Positions 17,272 to 26,210 of a stretch of DNA of 64,000 nt are shown here, one piece after another; position 1 is the first letter of the stretch; each line of letters starts with the position of its first letter. The notes under the pieces were generated by a model that made no database searches, was not told where the DNA came from, and saw only the letters and a program-made list of their open reading frames with translations. Origin of the DNA: Lachnospiraceae bacterium (lineage in GTDB: Bacteria; Bacillota; Clostridia; Lachnospirales; Lachnospiraceae); assembly GCA_022845955.1 (NCBI GenBank), contig AP025576.1, positions 4,216,001 to 4,280,000 on the forward strand, read 5' to 3'. The translations under genes and the position numbers were made by a program.

Positions 17272-17528
17272 ACGCAAACTTCGCAGGCGCAAAATGGCCT
17301 TCCGCCCGCTGTCTGCGGCGCACTGCCGGGATGGAAAAGGAATTTTCTTCAGCGCCTTTCAGGCCTTGGAGAGAGACTGTTCAAGTGCGTCAGCCTCATC
17401 TGACACACTTGATGCCTTCGGGCTCATCGGAATGCCCGGCCTGATGGACTGAAGAAAATCCTTTTCCATCCCGGCAGTGCGCCGCAGACAGCGGGCGGAA
17501 GGCCATTTTGCGCCTGCGAAGTTTGCGT
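17272..17528. mobile_element. Long-hairpin MITE-like element, copy 2
   Basis: 257 bp, same architecture and same central loop as copy 1. The arm segment at about 17310-17342 is a perfect complement of the one at 17459-17491, yet its sequence differs from the matching segment of copy 1. Ends ACGCAAACTTCGC and complement. I find no flanking direct repeat. It starts 3 bp after the stop codon of the YtvI-like gene and could also form its transcript end. Confidence 0.8.
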
Positions 17529-17537
17529 AGGACATCC

Positions 17538-17578
17538 GAAAAAAAGCCGGCGGACAGTATGGATATCTGCCGCCGGCT
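17538..17578 (-). terminator. Terminator after the HicB gene
   Basis: AGCCGGCGG (17545-17553) pairs with CCGCCGGCT (17570-17578), and the minus strand continues into a run of T. Confidence 0.8.
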
Positions 17579-17629
17579 CTCTTATTGCCTGTACCTGTTC
17601 CGTATCTTCACAGTAACAGGTTCCTGTAA

Positions 17630-17908
17630 TTAATCATTGTCCGGAAGGAGTTTGATCCGAACAAGGATCTTTCTCACAAACTGCCCCTCCTCCAGGATCA
17701 AATCGTCCTCATGGGTCTGGGAAGGCAGTTCGCATTCCTCTTCCTCCATCTCCGCACAAATCCAGTTATATGCCGCATCCGCAGCATTATCAATAGCATC
17801 CTCCAAATCCGGCCCTTCTGCCTCGCAGCCTTCCAAATCCGGAAATACCACGTGATAGCCTGAGCCTTCTTTTTGGGGTGTAAAAACTGCCGGGTAGGTA
17901 AATGTCAT
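17630..17908 (-). CDS. HicB-like antitoxin domain protein (no HicA partner seen)
   Basis: A 92-residue acidic protein with the HicB fold pattern: TYPAVFTPQKEGSGYHVVFP, then DLEGCEAEGPDLEDAIDNA, then a Trp/Ala-rich helix. HicB proteins neutralise the HicA mRNA interferase, but no HicA-like frame lies on either side. The C-terminal part lacks an obvious ribbon-helix-helix. It may be an orphan antitoxin or a stand-alone regulator. It is flanked by the terminator at 17538 and by the short hairpin element at 17940. Confidence 0.75.
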   Translation of the reverse strand: MTFTYPAVFTPQKEGSGYHVVFPDLEGCEAEGPDLEDAIDNAADAAYNWICAEMEEEECELPSQTHEDDLILEEGQFVRKILVRIKLLPDND

Positions 17909-17939
17909 TGTCAGCCTCCTGATTTAAAATATATTTTTT

Positions 17940-18016
17940 ACTCAAACTTCCCAGGTGCCAAAAGACGCCCCGCAGACAGCGGGCGGAGGGCCTTTTGGCA
18001 CCTGAAAAGTTTGAGT
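17940..18016. mobile_element. Internally deleted copy of the long-hairpin element
   Basis: 77 bp. The ends match copies 1 and 2 (ACTCAAACTTCCCAGG and TTTTGGCACCTGAAAAGTTTGAGT by position), and the inner GCAGACAGCGGGCGGA matches the right arm of copy 2, but the central 180 bp are missing. It is flanked by TTTTT on both sides, compatible with a 5-bp duplication though low in complexity. It sits between two leftward genes and may work as a terminator of the ATPase gene. Confidence 0.75.
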
Positions 18017-18032
18017 TTTTTATTATTATCGG

Positions 18033-19325
18033 TTATATACAAAACACACTATACAAGGGAACTGCTTTTATACCTTTTACAAACCCAAAATTACGTGTAG
18101 AAATCCGTATCGCATAAGCCGGTTCGTATTTTTCCATATATACCATTAAACTTTTGGCCTTCACATGTTCTCCTGCCTTGCATTCCACCGGTATCACATG
18201 GCTGTCCTTCTGAATCAGGAAATCCACCTCAGCAGTACTGTCCGACTCCCAATAGTGCAAATCGTATCCATTCGTTTTCAATGCAATTGAAACATAATTT
18301 TCCGTTAGAATACCACGGAAATGCTCTGTTTCTTTATTTGTCATAGCTTCCAGCGACATTCCGATTCTTGCAGACATAATTCCCATATCACTATAATACA
18401 GCTTGAAAGCTGTAAGATCCTGATATGCTGCGATTGGAAAAAAGCCCTGCTTGCTTTTCACACACTTATGGACAATTCCAGACCGTATCAGCCAGTCGAT
18501 TGCATCGCCATATTGTGATGTCCTTGCTCCCGACTTAATTAATTTATATTGAAACTTTTTTGTATCTTTTGCCAACTGCGCAGGCAACGAATCGTATGCT
18601 TCAAAAATACGGATTGTATTCGATTTATCTGCATATTTTGTCATATCCGCAATATAAGAATTTAGAAGCATTTGTCTTATTTCACTTTGATCAATTGGGC
18701 TATTCGCCAAAATGTCCGCTTTCACCGCTGCCGGCATCCCGCCAACGATACAATAATGGTAAAATTCCTGCATTGCTTCCTCATGAAGCAATTCATCCAT
18801 CGGTTCGTTTTTTTGAAAATGATCCCGGATTGTATCTGCCAAAAGCTGCTTTCCCTTTGCCCACAAAATTTCTTCCAGATCCATGGGATACATTGTCACC
18901 ATTTGAACCTTTCCAACCGGGAATGAATATTTATCACGATTTATCGCTACACCCAGAAGACTTCCGGCTGCGATTACATGATATTCCGGTGACTCCTCCT
19001 GAAAATACTTTAACGAAGTCAATGCTCTTTCACATGCCTGAATTTCATCAAAAATGATAAGCGTATCTTCTGGAATGATTTTTGTTTGATAATATTTTTC
19101 CAAAATAGACACTAAATAATCCGGGTGAATATCTGTCTCAAAATAGATTCCAATTTTCTCATCTATCTCGAAATTCACATATACCGTATTCTTATAATAA
19201 ACAGCTCCAAATTCCTGCATCTCAAACGTTTTTCCAACCTGTCTCGCCCCATAAATAAGCAAAGGCATTCGTCCTGTTTTTTTCTTTTTCCATTCATGAA
19301 GCTTTTCTGTTATTTTTCGTTTCAT
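18033..19325 (-). CDS. ATP-binding protein with AAA and DUF4143 domains
   Basis: A 430-residue ATPase. N-terminal AAA part: Walker A GARQVGKT near residue 26, Walker B LIIFDEIQ near 90, sensor-like AAGSLLG near 118. The C-terminal part (about 200-400) is the DUF4143 domain, with LYYSDMGIMSARI, TENYVSIAL and the nuclease-like pattern YWESDSTAEVDFLIQ plus IPVECKAG, which resembles the D-ExK core of restriction-type nucleases. Its role is not established; such genes are scattered, often mobile and present in several copies per genome. Its DNA is more AT-rich than its neighbours, suggesting recent arrival. Confidence 0.85.
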   Translation of the reverse strand: MKRKITEKLHEWKKKKTGRMPLLIYGARQVGKTFEMQEFGAVYYKNTVYVNFEIDEKIGIYFETDIHPDYLVSILEKYYQTKIIPEDTLIIFDEIQACERALTSLKYFQEESPEYHVIAAGSLLGVAINRDKYSFPVGKVQMVTMYPMDLEEILWAKGKQLLADTIRDHFQKNEPMDELLHEEAMQEFYHYCIVGGMPAAVKADILANSPIDQSEIRQMLLNSYIADMTKYADKSNTIRIFEAYDSLPAQLAKDTKKFQYKLIKSGARTSQYGDAIDWLIRSGIVHKCVKSKQGFFPIAAYQDLTAFKLYYSDMGIMSARIGMSLEAMTNKETEHFRGILTENYVSIALKTNGYDLHYWESDSTAEVDFLIQKDSHVIPVECKAGEHVKAKSLMVYMEKYEPAYAIRISTRNFGFVKGIKAVPLYSVFCI

Positions 19326-19506
19326 ATATCCCCCTCATACCGCAGGCTTGCCTGCAATACTGCACCAATTAGTAGCATGAGAGAACTTCCAAGCTCATCC
19401 TCTATTAGGTAACATATCATAATACACCAGATTCGTCAATATTTATGCATTTTATTACACATATAAGTACGAATCCGTGTAACAACGTAACAGGCCGGAT
19501 GGTGCA

Positions 19507-21837
19507 CTAGTCCCGGCTGAAATAAGAATCCAGGACAGAATTTGTCTTATTCACAACGTAGCCGCTTCCGCCTCTTCCTTTCACATCTTCTGTCATGCTG
19601 AGCAGAAGAATCGGGGTAGCGGTATCTTTTTGCGTGGTAAAGACACAGAACCAGCCCAGCTCGGTACCGCTTGTATCCTCCTTTGATAGTTTGATTTCCG
19701 CTGTCCCGGTCTTACCGGCCAGGGGAATATCCTCCCGATAAGCCTCATGCCCGGTTCCGTGCGGGGAACGCAGCACCTGCACCAGCCCCTGTTCCACCAG
19801 GGCCGCCGTATCCGGCGTATAAGCCTTTTCCAGCCATATTTCCGGTTCCGCTTCCCCCTTATAGAGCAGATAGGGGCGGATAATATCCCCTCCGTTGGCA
19901 AAGCCGGTATAGAGGGCTGCCAGATGAAGGGGGTTTACCAATACTTCCCCCTGCCCGTAGCCGCTGTCCGCCAGCTGGATTTCGGAATCGATTCCTTCGC
20001 TGTTGGAATACTGCGAAGCCGCCATGGATATTTCAAAGGGCATCGGTTCCCCGAAGCCCAGCTGTTTCAGGGATTCTATCAGGTTATCACTGCCGATCCG
20101 CAGGGCCGCCTTCGCAAAATAAATATTATCGGAGTAAATAAGGGCATTTTCCAAGGTGACCGGCTCGTAAGCGTGAAGTGTGGTCACATAATAATTTCCC
20201 CAACCCGCATCCTTCTGCCACTGCAGCCCTTCGTTTCCATAATCCATATCCGGATCAATCGCTCCGGTTTCAAGGCCGATAGCCGCTATCACCGGCTTAA
20301 AGGAAGAGCCGGGACTCAGTTTCTGACGGAACCGGTTGTAAAGAGGAAGCCTCTCATCCTCATTCAGACTGTCCCAGAGCGTCTGGGACATACCATATAC
20401 GAAATCCCTGCTGTCAAAGGACGGCGTACTCACCAGGGCCAATACCTCCCCGGTAAAGGGATCCATAGCCACTGAACAGCTTTTATCCTCTGCATATGCC
20501 GCATATAATTCTTTCTGAAGCCCCGCGTCAATCGTAAGCTTTATCGTCTGACCGTCCCTTTTGGGTACCTGTGCCAGAACGCTTTTCTTTTGGCCCGCAT
20601 CGTTCAGTATAGCAATTTCACAGCCGTCCTGGCCTTTCAGCTCTTTTTCATACAACAGCTCCATCCCGCTTCTTCCGATAACGCTGTTGGCCCGATAGCC
20701 CTCTCCCGGATGCTTTTCCAAATCCTCCGCTGTCACCTGCTGGATATAGCCCGTAAGATGGGAAGCCGCCCTGCCCAAGGGATAATCCCGGATTTCCACA
20801 TCGGTAATCAGCACCCCGGGAATGTCCAGCAAAGCTTCCTCCAGCTCTATTTTCCGCTGTACTTCTTCCCCCGGCGACTCTGCCATAAGCTCCTGCTCCG
20901 TCAGCTTCTGTATGGTTTTAATGGGCACAAAGGAATCCGCCTTCACCCATTTGGCCGCCAGCTTTTTCTCTATGCTTTCCGGCGACACCTCCAAAAGCGC
21001 AGCCAAACGTTCCACCGATGCCGAGTGCTTCTTATCGCCTTCCACGGCGCTCTCCGGCAGGCCTTCCATCTCAGAAGTATCTTCCGTCTGTGCTTCCGTA
21101 TTCACTGTACCGTCTGCCGTCATTTCCGTTACTTCAGCGCTTCCCTCCGATAATACCTCGTCGCCGGCCTCTGCAGCACTTTCCATTTTTCCGGGAACAA
21201 GCCCCACCGAAGACCCTGTACCTTTTCCTGCCAGAAGCTTACCGTTCCGGTCCACGATCTCTCCTCTTGCCGCCTCTTCCCTGGTTACCTTGACTTTATC
21301 TGTCGCCGTCAGATCAGGAAAAATCAAACCGTCATCCCAAACAAGCACATACGGATATCCTTCTTCCTCTTTTTCCAGCTTATTCTTCAGAAATACGGCC
21401 TTATTGGAAAACGATATCTCTCCCGCCGCCGTATCCATCCTGGTTTCATAAAAAACTGTCACCGCCTGGCTGCCGCTTTCCTGCGTCTCCGTGATTTCCA
21501 CCTGCACTCCCGAAGCCTCAATCCCTTCATATATGTTCCGGTTACGCTCTACAAAAGCCTCAGGGGAAATCGCCCCACGGCTTTGCTCATCCAGCATTCC
21601 ATACATCGCTTCATAGCTTTCCGTTTCGATCCCCGCCATATAATAAACCAGCAGTTCCCCGGGAGTCCTCGGCTCCGCCGGCTTATCCCCTGCTGCCGGC
21701 AGAATTTTTTTCACTCCCAGATACCCCAGAACACCAATCCCGGCAACCACAAGAACCGATACCGCCGCCAACAGCAGCCTTCTCCCATATCTCCGGCTTC
21801 TCCGCCCTTTTCTCCTGCGTCTTCGTCTCGCGGACAT
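19507..21837 (-). CDS. Class B penicillin-binding protein with MecA_N-like domain
   Basis: A 776-residue transpeptidase that cross-links peptidoglycan outside the membrane. A very basic tail (RRRRRRKGRRSRRYGRR) is followed by one membrane helix at about residues 22-45, an NTF2-like MecA_N domain (about 60-165), the PBP dimerisation domain and the transpeptidase domain. Catalytic motifs: SSFK with Ser511 and Lys514, SDN near residue 555, and KTGTAE with Lys709. Unusual is an acidic Glu/Thr/Ser-rich insert at about residues 215-275. GGGAGGTACTTGTT precedes the start; it has its own promoter and a leader hairpin. Confidence 0.92.
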   Translation of the reverse strand: MSARRRRRRKGRRSRRYGRRLLLAAVSVLVVAGIGVLGYLGVKKILPAAGDKPAEPRTPGELLVYYMAGIETESYEAMYGMLDEQSRGAISPEAFVERNRNIYEGIEASGVQVEITETQESGSQAVTVFYETRMDTAAGEISFSNKAVFLKNKLEKEEEGYPYVLVWDDGLIFPDLTATDKVKVTREEAARGEIVDRNGKLLAGKGTGSSVGLVPGKMESAAEAGDEVLSEGSAEVTEMTADGTVNTEAQTEDTSEMEGLPESAVEGDKKHSASVERLAALLEVSPESIEKKLAAKWVKADSFVPIKTIQKLTEQELMAESPGEEVQRKIELEEALLDIPGVLITDVEIRDYPLGRAASHLTGYIQQVTAEDLEKHPGEGYRANSVIGRSGMELLYEKELKGQDGCEIAILNDAGQKKSVLAQVPKRDGQTIKLTIDAGLQKELYAAYAEDKSCSVAMDPFTGEVLALVSTPSFDSRDFVYGMSQTLWDSLNEDERLPLYNRFRQKLSPGSSFKPVIAAIGLETGAIDPDMDYGNEGLQWQKDAGWGNYYVTTLHAYEPVTLENALIYSDNIYFAKAALRIGSDNLIESLKQLGFGEPMPFEISMAASQYSNSEGIDSEIQLADSGYGQGEVLVNPLHLAALYTGFANGGDIIRPYLLYKGEAEPEIWLEKAYTPDTAALVEQGLVQVLRSPHGTGHEAYREDIPLAGKTGTAEIKLSKEDTSGTELGWFCVFTTQKDTATPILLLSMTEDVKGRGGSGYVVNKTNSVLDSYFSRD

Positions 21838-21873
21838 AACAAGTACCTCCCTTATACGGTAAACGTTCAGACA

Positions 21874-21898
21874 AGCAGGAACTGTTCCTGTTCCTGCT
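21874..21898 (-). promoter_or_regulatory. Leader hairpin of the PBP gene
   Basis: AGCAGGAAC / GTTCCTGCT, perfect 9-bp arms with a 7-nt loop, between the promoter and the ribosome site. No T-run follows, so it is a leader or mRNA-stability structure rather than a terminator. Confidence 0.5.
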
Positions 21899-21914
21899 CT
21901 TCCAATCTTTTTAT

Positions 21915-21943
21915 ATCCTACAGCCGTAATACTTGCATGTCAA
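21915..21943 (-). promoter_or_regulatory. Promoter of the PBP gene
   Basis: Minus strand TTGACA (21943-21938), 17-bp spacer, TAGGAT (21920-21915). Confidence 0.6.
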
Positions 21944-21967
21944 CTTTTTTCTTTCTCCTGCCGTCCC

Positions 21968-22585
21968 TTACAGCTGATACAACAAAGCATTGCAGATCGC
22001 CGCCGCTACATTGCTTCCCCCTTTACGGCCCCTCGCCACAATAACAGGCACTCCCGCCGTAAGAATCAGCTCTTTGGCCTCCACCACATTAACAAACCCC
22101 ACCGGAACGCCGATAATCAGCCGGGGACGGATCCTTCCCTCCCGGATCAGCTCATACAGGCGGATAAGTGCCGTGGGCGCATTGCCGATGGCAAAAATAA
22201 AATCTTCCTGCATGGAAGCAGCCTTCTCCATGCTCACTGCCGCTCTGGTAATTTCGCGCCGGGACGCCTGCTCCGCCACATCCGCATCCGCCATGAAGCA
22301 ATGGACACCTCCTCCCAGCTGTTCCAGTTTTTTCTTGTTGATTCCCGCTTTTCCCATATTGGTATCCGTAACGATGGAGACACCGCTGCGAAGGGCATCC
22401 AGCCCTTCGTCCACCGCACCTTCCGAAAAGAAAAGTGTGTCGGCATAACTGAAATCCGCCGTGGTATGAATGACCCGTTTTATGATAGGCTTCTGTACCG
22501 GATCCAGCTCCCTCCCCAGTTCTTCTTCAATGATGGCGAAGCTTCTTTTCTCGATTTCTCCGGGCGTATATTGTTCCAGATTCAT
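21968..22585 (-). CDS. cbiC: Cobalt-precorrin-8 methylmutase
   Basis: A 205-residue CbiC/CobH protein that moves the C-11 methyl group to C-12 to form cobyrinic acid. Visible family residues include HTTADF with the catalytic histidine near residue 43, TDTNM near 75, FAIGNAPTAL near 133, and GVPVGFVNVVEAK near 160. ATG 22585 follows GGAAAGGAATAATAAA; the open frame further upstream overlaps cbiP and is discarded. It is the last gene of the 17-gene cobalamin operon. Confidence 0.93.
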   Translation of the reverse strand: MNLEQYTPGEIEKRSFAIIEEELGRELDPVQKPIIKRVIHTTADFSYADTLFFSEGAVDEGLDALRSGVSIVTDTNMGKAGINKKKLEQLGGGVHCFMADADVAEQASRREITRAAVSMEKAASMQEDFIFAIGNAPTALIRLYELIREGRIRPRLIIGVPVGFVNVVEAKELILTAGVPVIVARGRKGGSNVAAAICNALLYQL

Positions 22586-22655
22586 TTTATTATTCCTTTC
22601 CGGTAACCGTTGTGTCCCCTCACAGGTACCCTTTTCTCTTCTTTCAGCCGCCCCT

Positions 22656-24155
22656 TCAGGCGCGGTCAATGATCCGGTACACAGCATCCATATCGAGATG
22701 TGTCCGTATCACTTCTGCCAGCCGGTCGTACTGTTCCTGTTTATAAGCCTGTAAATCCCTGTACGTCCCGGGCTGTATTCCTTTTTCCCGGTAGAGGGGC
22801 GTAAGCAGTCCCTGCAGGAGGCCGTGGGAATCCAGGATCCCATGGATATAAGTTCCGCATACATTATTTTTTACGGCTCCATCGGCATATCGCTGTCCTG
22901 TCACACAGTCCGTAACGTCGGCAAAATAATCGCAGCCCCCATCCGCCGTGGTTTCCCCCATATGGATTTCATACCCCTCCGCGCCCGCGCCGCTCATCTG
23001 TTCAAAAACGCCGGAAAGCTTTTTCACCTTTCCCTCCACTCTGGTACGGTGCTTGCTTCCCCGGAACCGGGTCACTACAGGCAGAAGCCCAAGGCCGGCC
23101 ATCTGTCCGCCATGCTCCACGCTGTCCGGATCCTCCAGCCGGTTCCCCAGCATCTGATAACCTCCGCAGATCCCCATAATCCGGCAGCCGGATACGGCCA
23201 GCTTCTGTATCCTGGCTTCCAGGCCGTTTTCCCTCATCCACAGCAGATCCGCCATCGTATTTTTGCTCCCGGGAAGCAGCAGTAAATCCGGATTTCCCAG
23301 TTCCCCTGCCGTCCTTACATACCGGACCGAAACCTCTTCACAGCCCTCCAGCATTCCGAAATCCGTAAAATTGGATATATGCGGCACCCGGATTACCGCT
23401 GCATCTATCCGGCCGGCCGCCGTATGCCGGTCCAGCTTTTCCGAGAGGCTGTCTTCTTCATCAATATCCAGCATGACATAAGGGATGACGCCGGTAACCG
23501 GGATCCCGCATTTGTCATACAGCTGCTTAAGGCCCGGATCCAGAATGGATTTATCCCCCCGGAATTTATTAATAACCAGTCCCTTCACTCTTGCCCGTTC
23601 TTCCTCTTCCAGCAGCCATATCGTCCCGAGCAGCTGTGCAAATACACCGCCTCTGTCAATATCTCCCACCAAAAGTACCGGCGCGTCCACAAGTGCGGCA
23701 AGCCCCATATTCACAATATCATTTTCCTTCAGATTGATTTCCGCCGGACTTCCCGCCCCTTCGATAACGATGATATCATACCGGCTGTCCAGTTCGCCGT
23801 AGGCTTTCATAATCGAAGGGATCAGACTTTTTTTCATGCGGAAATAATCCCGCGCCTCCCGGTTTCCAAACACCTCACCATTAACAATCACCTGGGACCC
23901 CATATCGCTGTTAGGCTTCAGTAAAACAGGGTTCATCCAGACATTCGGCTCAATGCCCGCCGCCTCCGCCTGCATTACCTGGGCCCGCCCCATTTCCAGC
24001 CCGTCCCTGGTAATATAAGAATTTAATGCCATATTCTGGGACTTAAACGGGGCCACACGATAACCGTCCTGCCGCAGCACCCGCAGGATACCTGCCGTCA
24101 GTATACTTTTTCCCGCATTGGACATCGTCCCCTGGATCATCAGATTTTTTGCCAT
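22656..24155 (-). CDS. cbiP: Cobyric acid synthase
   Basis: A 499-residue glutamine- and ATP-dependent amidotransferase (CobQ/CbiP) that amidates four side chains of adenosyl-cobyrinate a,c-diamide. N-terminal dethiobiotin-synthetase-like part with the phosphate loop GTMSNAGKS at residues 9-17 and GDIDRGGVFA near 170. C-terminal class I amidotransferase part with LLPGSKNT and the nucleophile Cys in MGICGGYQMLG near residue 333, and His in GTYIHGI near 435. GGAGGAGGAAGCAGC precedes the start, which overlaps the end of the cobD-type gene by 16 bp. Confidence 0.95.
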   Translation of the reverse strand: MAKNLMIQGTMSNAGKSILTAGILRVLRQDGYRVAPFKSQNMALNSYITRDGLEMGRAQVMQAEAAGIEPNVWMNPVLLKPNSDMGSQVIVNGEVFGNREARDYFRMKKSLIPSIMKAYGELDSRYDIIVIEGAGSPAEINLKENDIVNMGLAALVDAPVLLVGDIDRGGVFAQLLGTIWLLEEEERARVKGLVINKFRGDKSILDPGLKQLYDKCGIPVTGVIPYVMLDIDEEDSLSEKLDRHTAAGRIDAAVIRVPHISNFTDFGMLEGCEEVSVRYVRTAGELGNPDLLLLPGSKNTMADLLWMRENGLEARIQKLAVSGCRIMGICGGYQMLGNRLEDPDSVEHGGQMAGLGLLPVVTRFRGSKHRTRVEGKVKKLSGVFEQMSGAGAEGYEIHMGETTADGGCDYFADVTDCVTGQRYADGAVKNNVCGTYIHGILDSHGLLQGLLTPLYREKGIQPGTYRDLQAYKQEQYDRLAEVIRTHLDMDAVYRIIDRA

Positions 24156-25207
24156 GCTGCTTCCTCCTCCATAAGCGCCCGCAGCAGCGCTTCGTTTTCC
24201 GTTCTGCTGCGTACCGCGATTCTATAATCCCCTGTCCGCAGCTGCCTGTAATTCTCACAACTTCGGATCGCTATCCCCTTATCTGCAAGCAGCCTGTCCA
24301 GTCCGGACACTCCTTCCAGAAAAATATAATTCGCCATGGGGGGATAGACCCGGTATACCAGCCGCGGTACTTTTACAAGCCCTTCCCGAAGAAACGCCTG
24401 CTCCCGGGCTACATAAGCCACCGTTTCTTCCACATATGTTTTTTCCTTCAAAGCCGCAAGGCCCGCCGCCTGGGCCGGAATGGAAACATTCCAGGCAGGA
24501 AGCTGAAGAAGGATACGCCGGATCACTTCCCGGTTTTCACATATCCCATATCCCAGCCGCAGGCCCGGCATGGCATACAGCTTGGTAAAAGCATTCAGGA
24601 TCAGAAGGTTTCCGTAATCCCGGAAATACCGTCTCATACTCCGCTGCCTGTATTCTCCGGAAAAAGCAAGGAACGCCTCATCCACAGCCAGCCAGATCCC
24701 TTTTTCCGCCGTCAGTTTTACAATCCGTTCCATGAGAGAAGGCTCCGTACAGCTTCCCGTCGGATTATTGGGATTGCAGAGAAACAACAGGCTGCCCGCT
24801 TCCTGCTTCTCCAGGAAAGCAAGAAACTCTTCATCTGCCCGGAATCCGTTATCCCTTTTTAATGGATAATATCTGACCGGACAACCGGCGGATAAAAACG
24901 CCCGTTCATACTCCGAAAAGGTCGGTGCAGGAAGCAGCCCTGCCGCCGGCTGCAAAGCCCGTACCGCCGCATAGATCAATTCAGAAGCCCCGTTTGTGCA
25001 CACAACATTCTCCGCCTTCGTCTCCCAGTCCCCGGCAATCGCCTCCCGCAAGGACAGACTGTCCGCCTCCGGATACCGCACAGCCCGGCACAGGCTGTCC
25101 TTCAGCGCTGCAAGCACACCGGCCGGCATACCCAGCGGATTGATATTGGCAGAAAAATCGCAGCGTATATTCCTGCCGTCCCTGCCTCCATGTTCAAATA
25201 AATCCAT
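24140..25207 (-). CDS. cobD: Threonine-phosphate decarboxylase (CobD type)
   Basis: A 355-residue PLP enzyme of the histidinol-phosphate aminotransferase fold. In this operon it is best read as CobD, which decarboxylates L-threonine O-3-phosphate to the aminopropanol phosphate of the nucleotide loop. Seen: DFSANINPLG near residue 18, NPNNPTG near 146, and LNAFTKLYAMPGLRLGYG near 205 with the PLP lysine. The name follows the Salmonella scheme; the CbiB enzyme next to it is also called CobD in other bacteria. Confidence 0.9.
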   Translation of the reverse strand: MDLFEHGGRDGRNIRCDFSANINPLGMPAGVLAALKDSLCRAVRYPEADSLSLREAIAGDWETKAENVVCTNGASELIYAAVRALQPAAGLLPAPTFSEYERAFLSAGCPVRYYPLKRDNGFRADEEFLAFLEKQEAGSLLFLCNPNNPTGSCTEPSLMERIVKLTAEKGIWLAVDEAFLAFSGEYRQRSMRRYFRDYGNLLILNAFTKLYAMPGLRLGYGICENREVIRRILLQLPAWNVSIPAQAAGLAALKEKTYVEETVAYVAREQAFLREGLVKVPRLVYRVYPPMANYIFLEGVSGLDRLLADKGIAIRSCENYRQLRTGDYRIAVRSRTENEALLRALMEEEAAWQKI

Positions 25208-25259
25208 GTTCTTCTCTCCCCTGCCTTTTACCTAACCAATCTGTCGGAACGGATACTTT

Positions 25260-26210
25260 TTACAGTATCCACCGAAGCAGCAGCCCTCCTGCACACAAAG
25301 CAGCCGCAGAAACATATAAGAGCCTGTTTGCCCTGACGATATCCTCCGGTTCCACGGGCCGGTCCCCATCCCCGATAAACGGTTTTTTCACCACTTTTCC
25401 GAAATAAACCGCGTCTCCTGCCAGCGCTACACCAAGCGCTCCCGCGCAGGCGGCTTCCGTCTGTGCGGAATTCGGGCTGGCATGCTGAAACCGATCCCTG
25501 CGCCAGATGCAAAAGGCACCTTTTCCGTCCAGCCCGCACAGCCAGGCCGCAGCAATCATGAGTAAGGCGGCCAGACGGGACGGGATCATGTTTACCACAT
25601 CATCCAGACGGGCCGCCGCCCTTCCGAAATACAGATATTTTTCATTCTTGTACCCCAGCATGGAATCCATCGTATTCACCGCCTTATAGGCAAATCCGGC
25701 AACCGGCCCTCCCAGGAGCATATACAGAAGAGGGGCAATACTGCCGTCCGAGGTATTTTCCGCCACGGTTTCCACCGCCGCCTTAGTGATCCCTTCCGCA
25801 GACAGCACCGCCGTATCCCTGCCTACGATCATGGAAACCGCCTCCCTCGCTTTCTCCACATCCCCTTCCCGCAGTGCCCGGCATACTTTCATGCTCTCCG
25901 CCTTCAGACATTTAGTCGCCATGATCTGATAGCACATAAAAGTCTCCAGCACAAGCCCCACAGCCGGATGCAGCCAATAAGCCGCTAAAAGCAGAAGAGC
26001 GGGCAGCAGGGCACAGCAAAACACCATGATTCCCACAAGCAGCGCACCGGCTCTCATCTGCGCCTCCGGAGAGCTTTCGGGACGGCGGAGCTTTTTTTCC
26101 AGCACCTGAATCCCCTTCCCCATGGCACGGACGGGATGCGGCATCCAATACGGATCCCCAAACAGCAAGTCTAAGATAAATCCTGCGAAAATACTAATGG
26201 ATGTATACAT
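25260..26210 (-). CDS. cbiB: Adenosylcobinamide-phosphate synthase
   Basis: A 316-residue membrane protein that joins the aminopropanol phosphate to adenosylcobyric acid. It has several hydrophobic helices (residues 4-20, about 52-85, 200-220 and the C-terminus) and the conserved segments GDPYWMPHPVRAMG, TVAENTSDGSIAPLLY and NTMDSMLGYKNEKY. Its start overlaps the end of cobC by 40 bp, with GGGGAG 13 nt upstream, pointing to coupled translation. Confidence 0.93.
   Translation of the reverse strand: MYTSISIFAGFILDLLFGDPYWMPHPVRAMGKGIQVLEKKLRRPESSPEAQMRAGALLVGIMVFCCALLPALLLLAAYWLHPAVGLVLETFMCYQIMATKCLKAESMKVCRALREGDVEKAREAVSMIVGRDTAVLSAEGITKAAVETVAENTSDGSIAPLLYMLLGGPVAGFAYKAVNTMDSMLGYKNEKYLYFGRAAARLDDVVNMIPSRLAALLMIAAAWLCGLDGKGAFCIWRRDRFQHASPNSAQTEAACAGALGVALAGDAVYFGKVVKKPFIGDGDRPVEPEDIVRANRLLYVSAAALCAGGLLLRWIL

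Noticed and set aside
15873..18016. Long hairpins as CRISPR or rRNA-like repeats
   Set aside because: No regular spacer array and no known RNA motif; single long palindromes with flanking direct repeats fit mobile elements better.
18560..19057. 165-codon open frame opposite the DUF4143 ATPase
   Set aside because: Antisense to a well supported protein; no family pattern.
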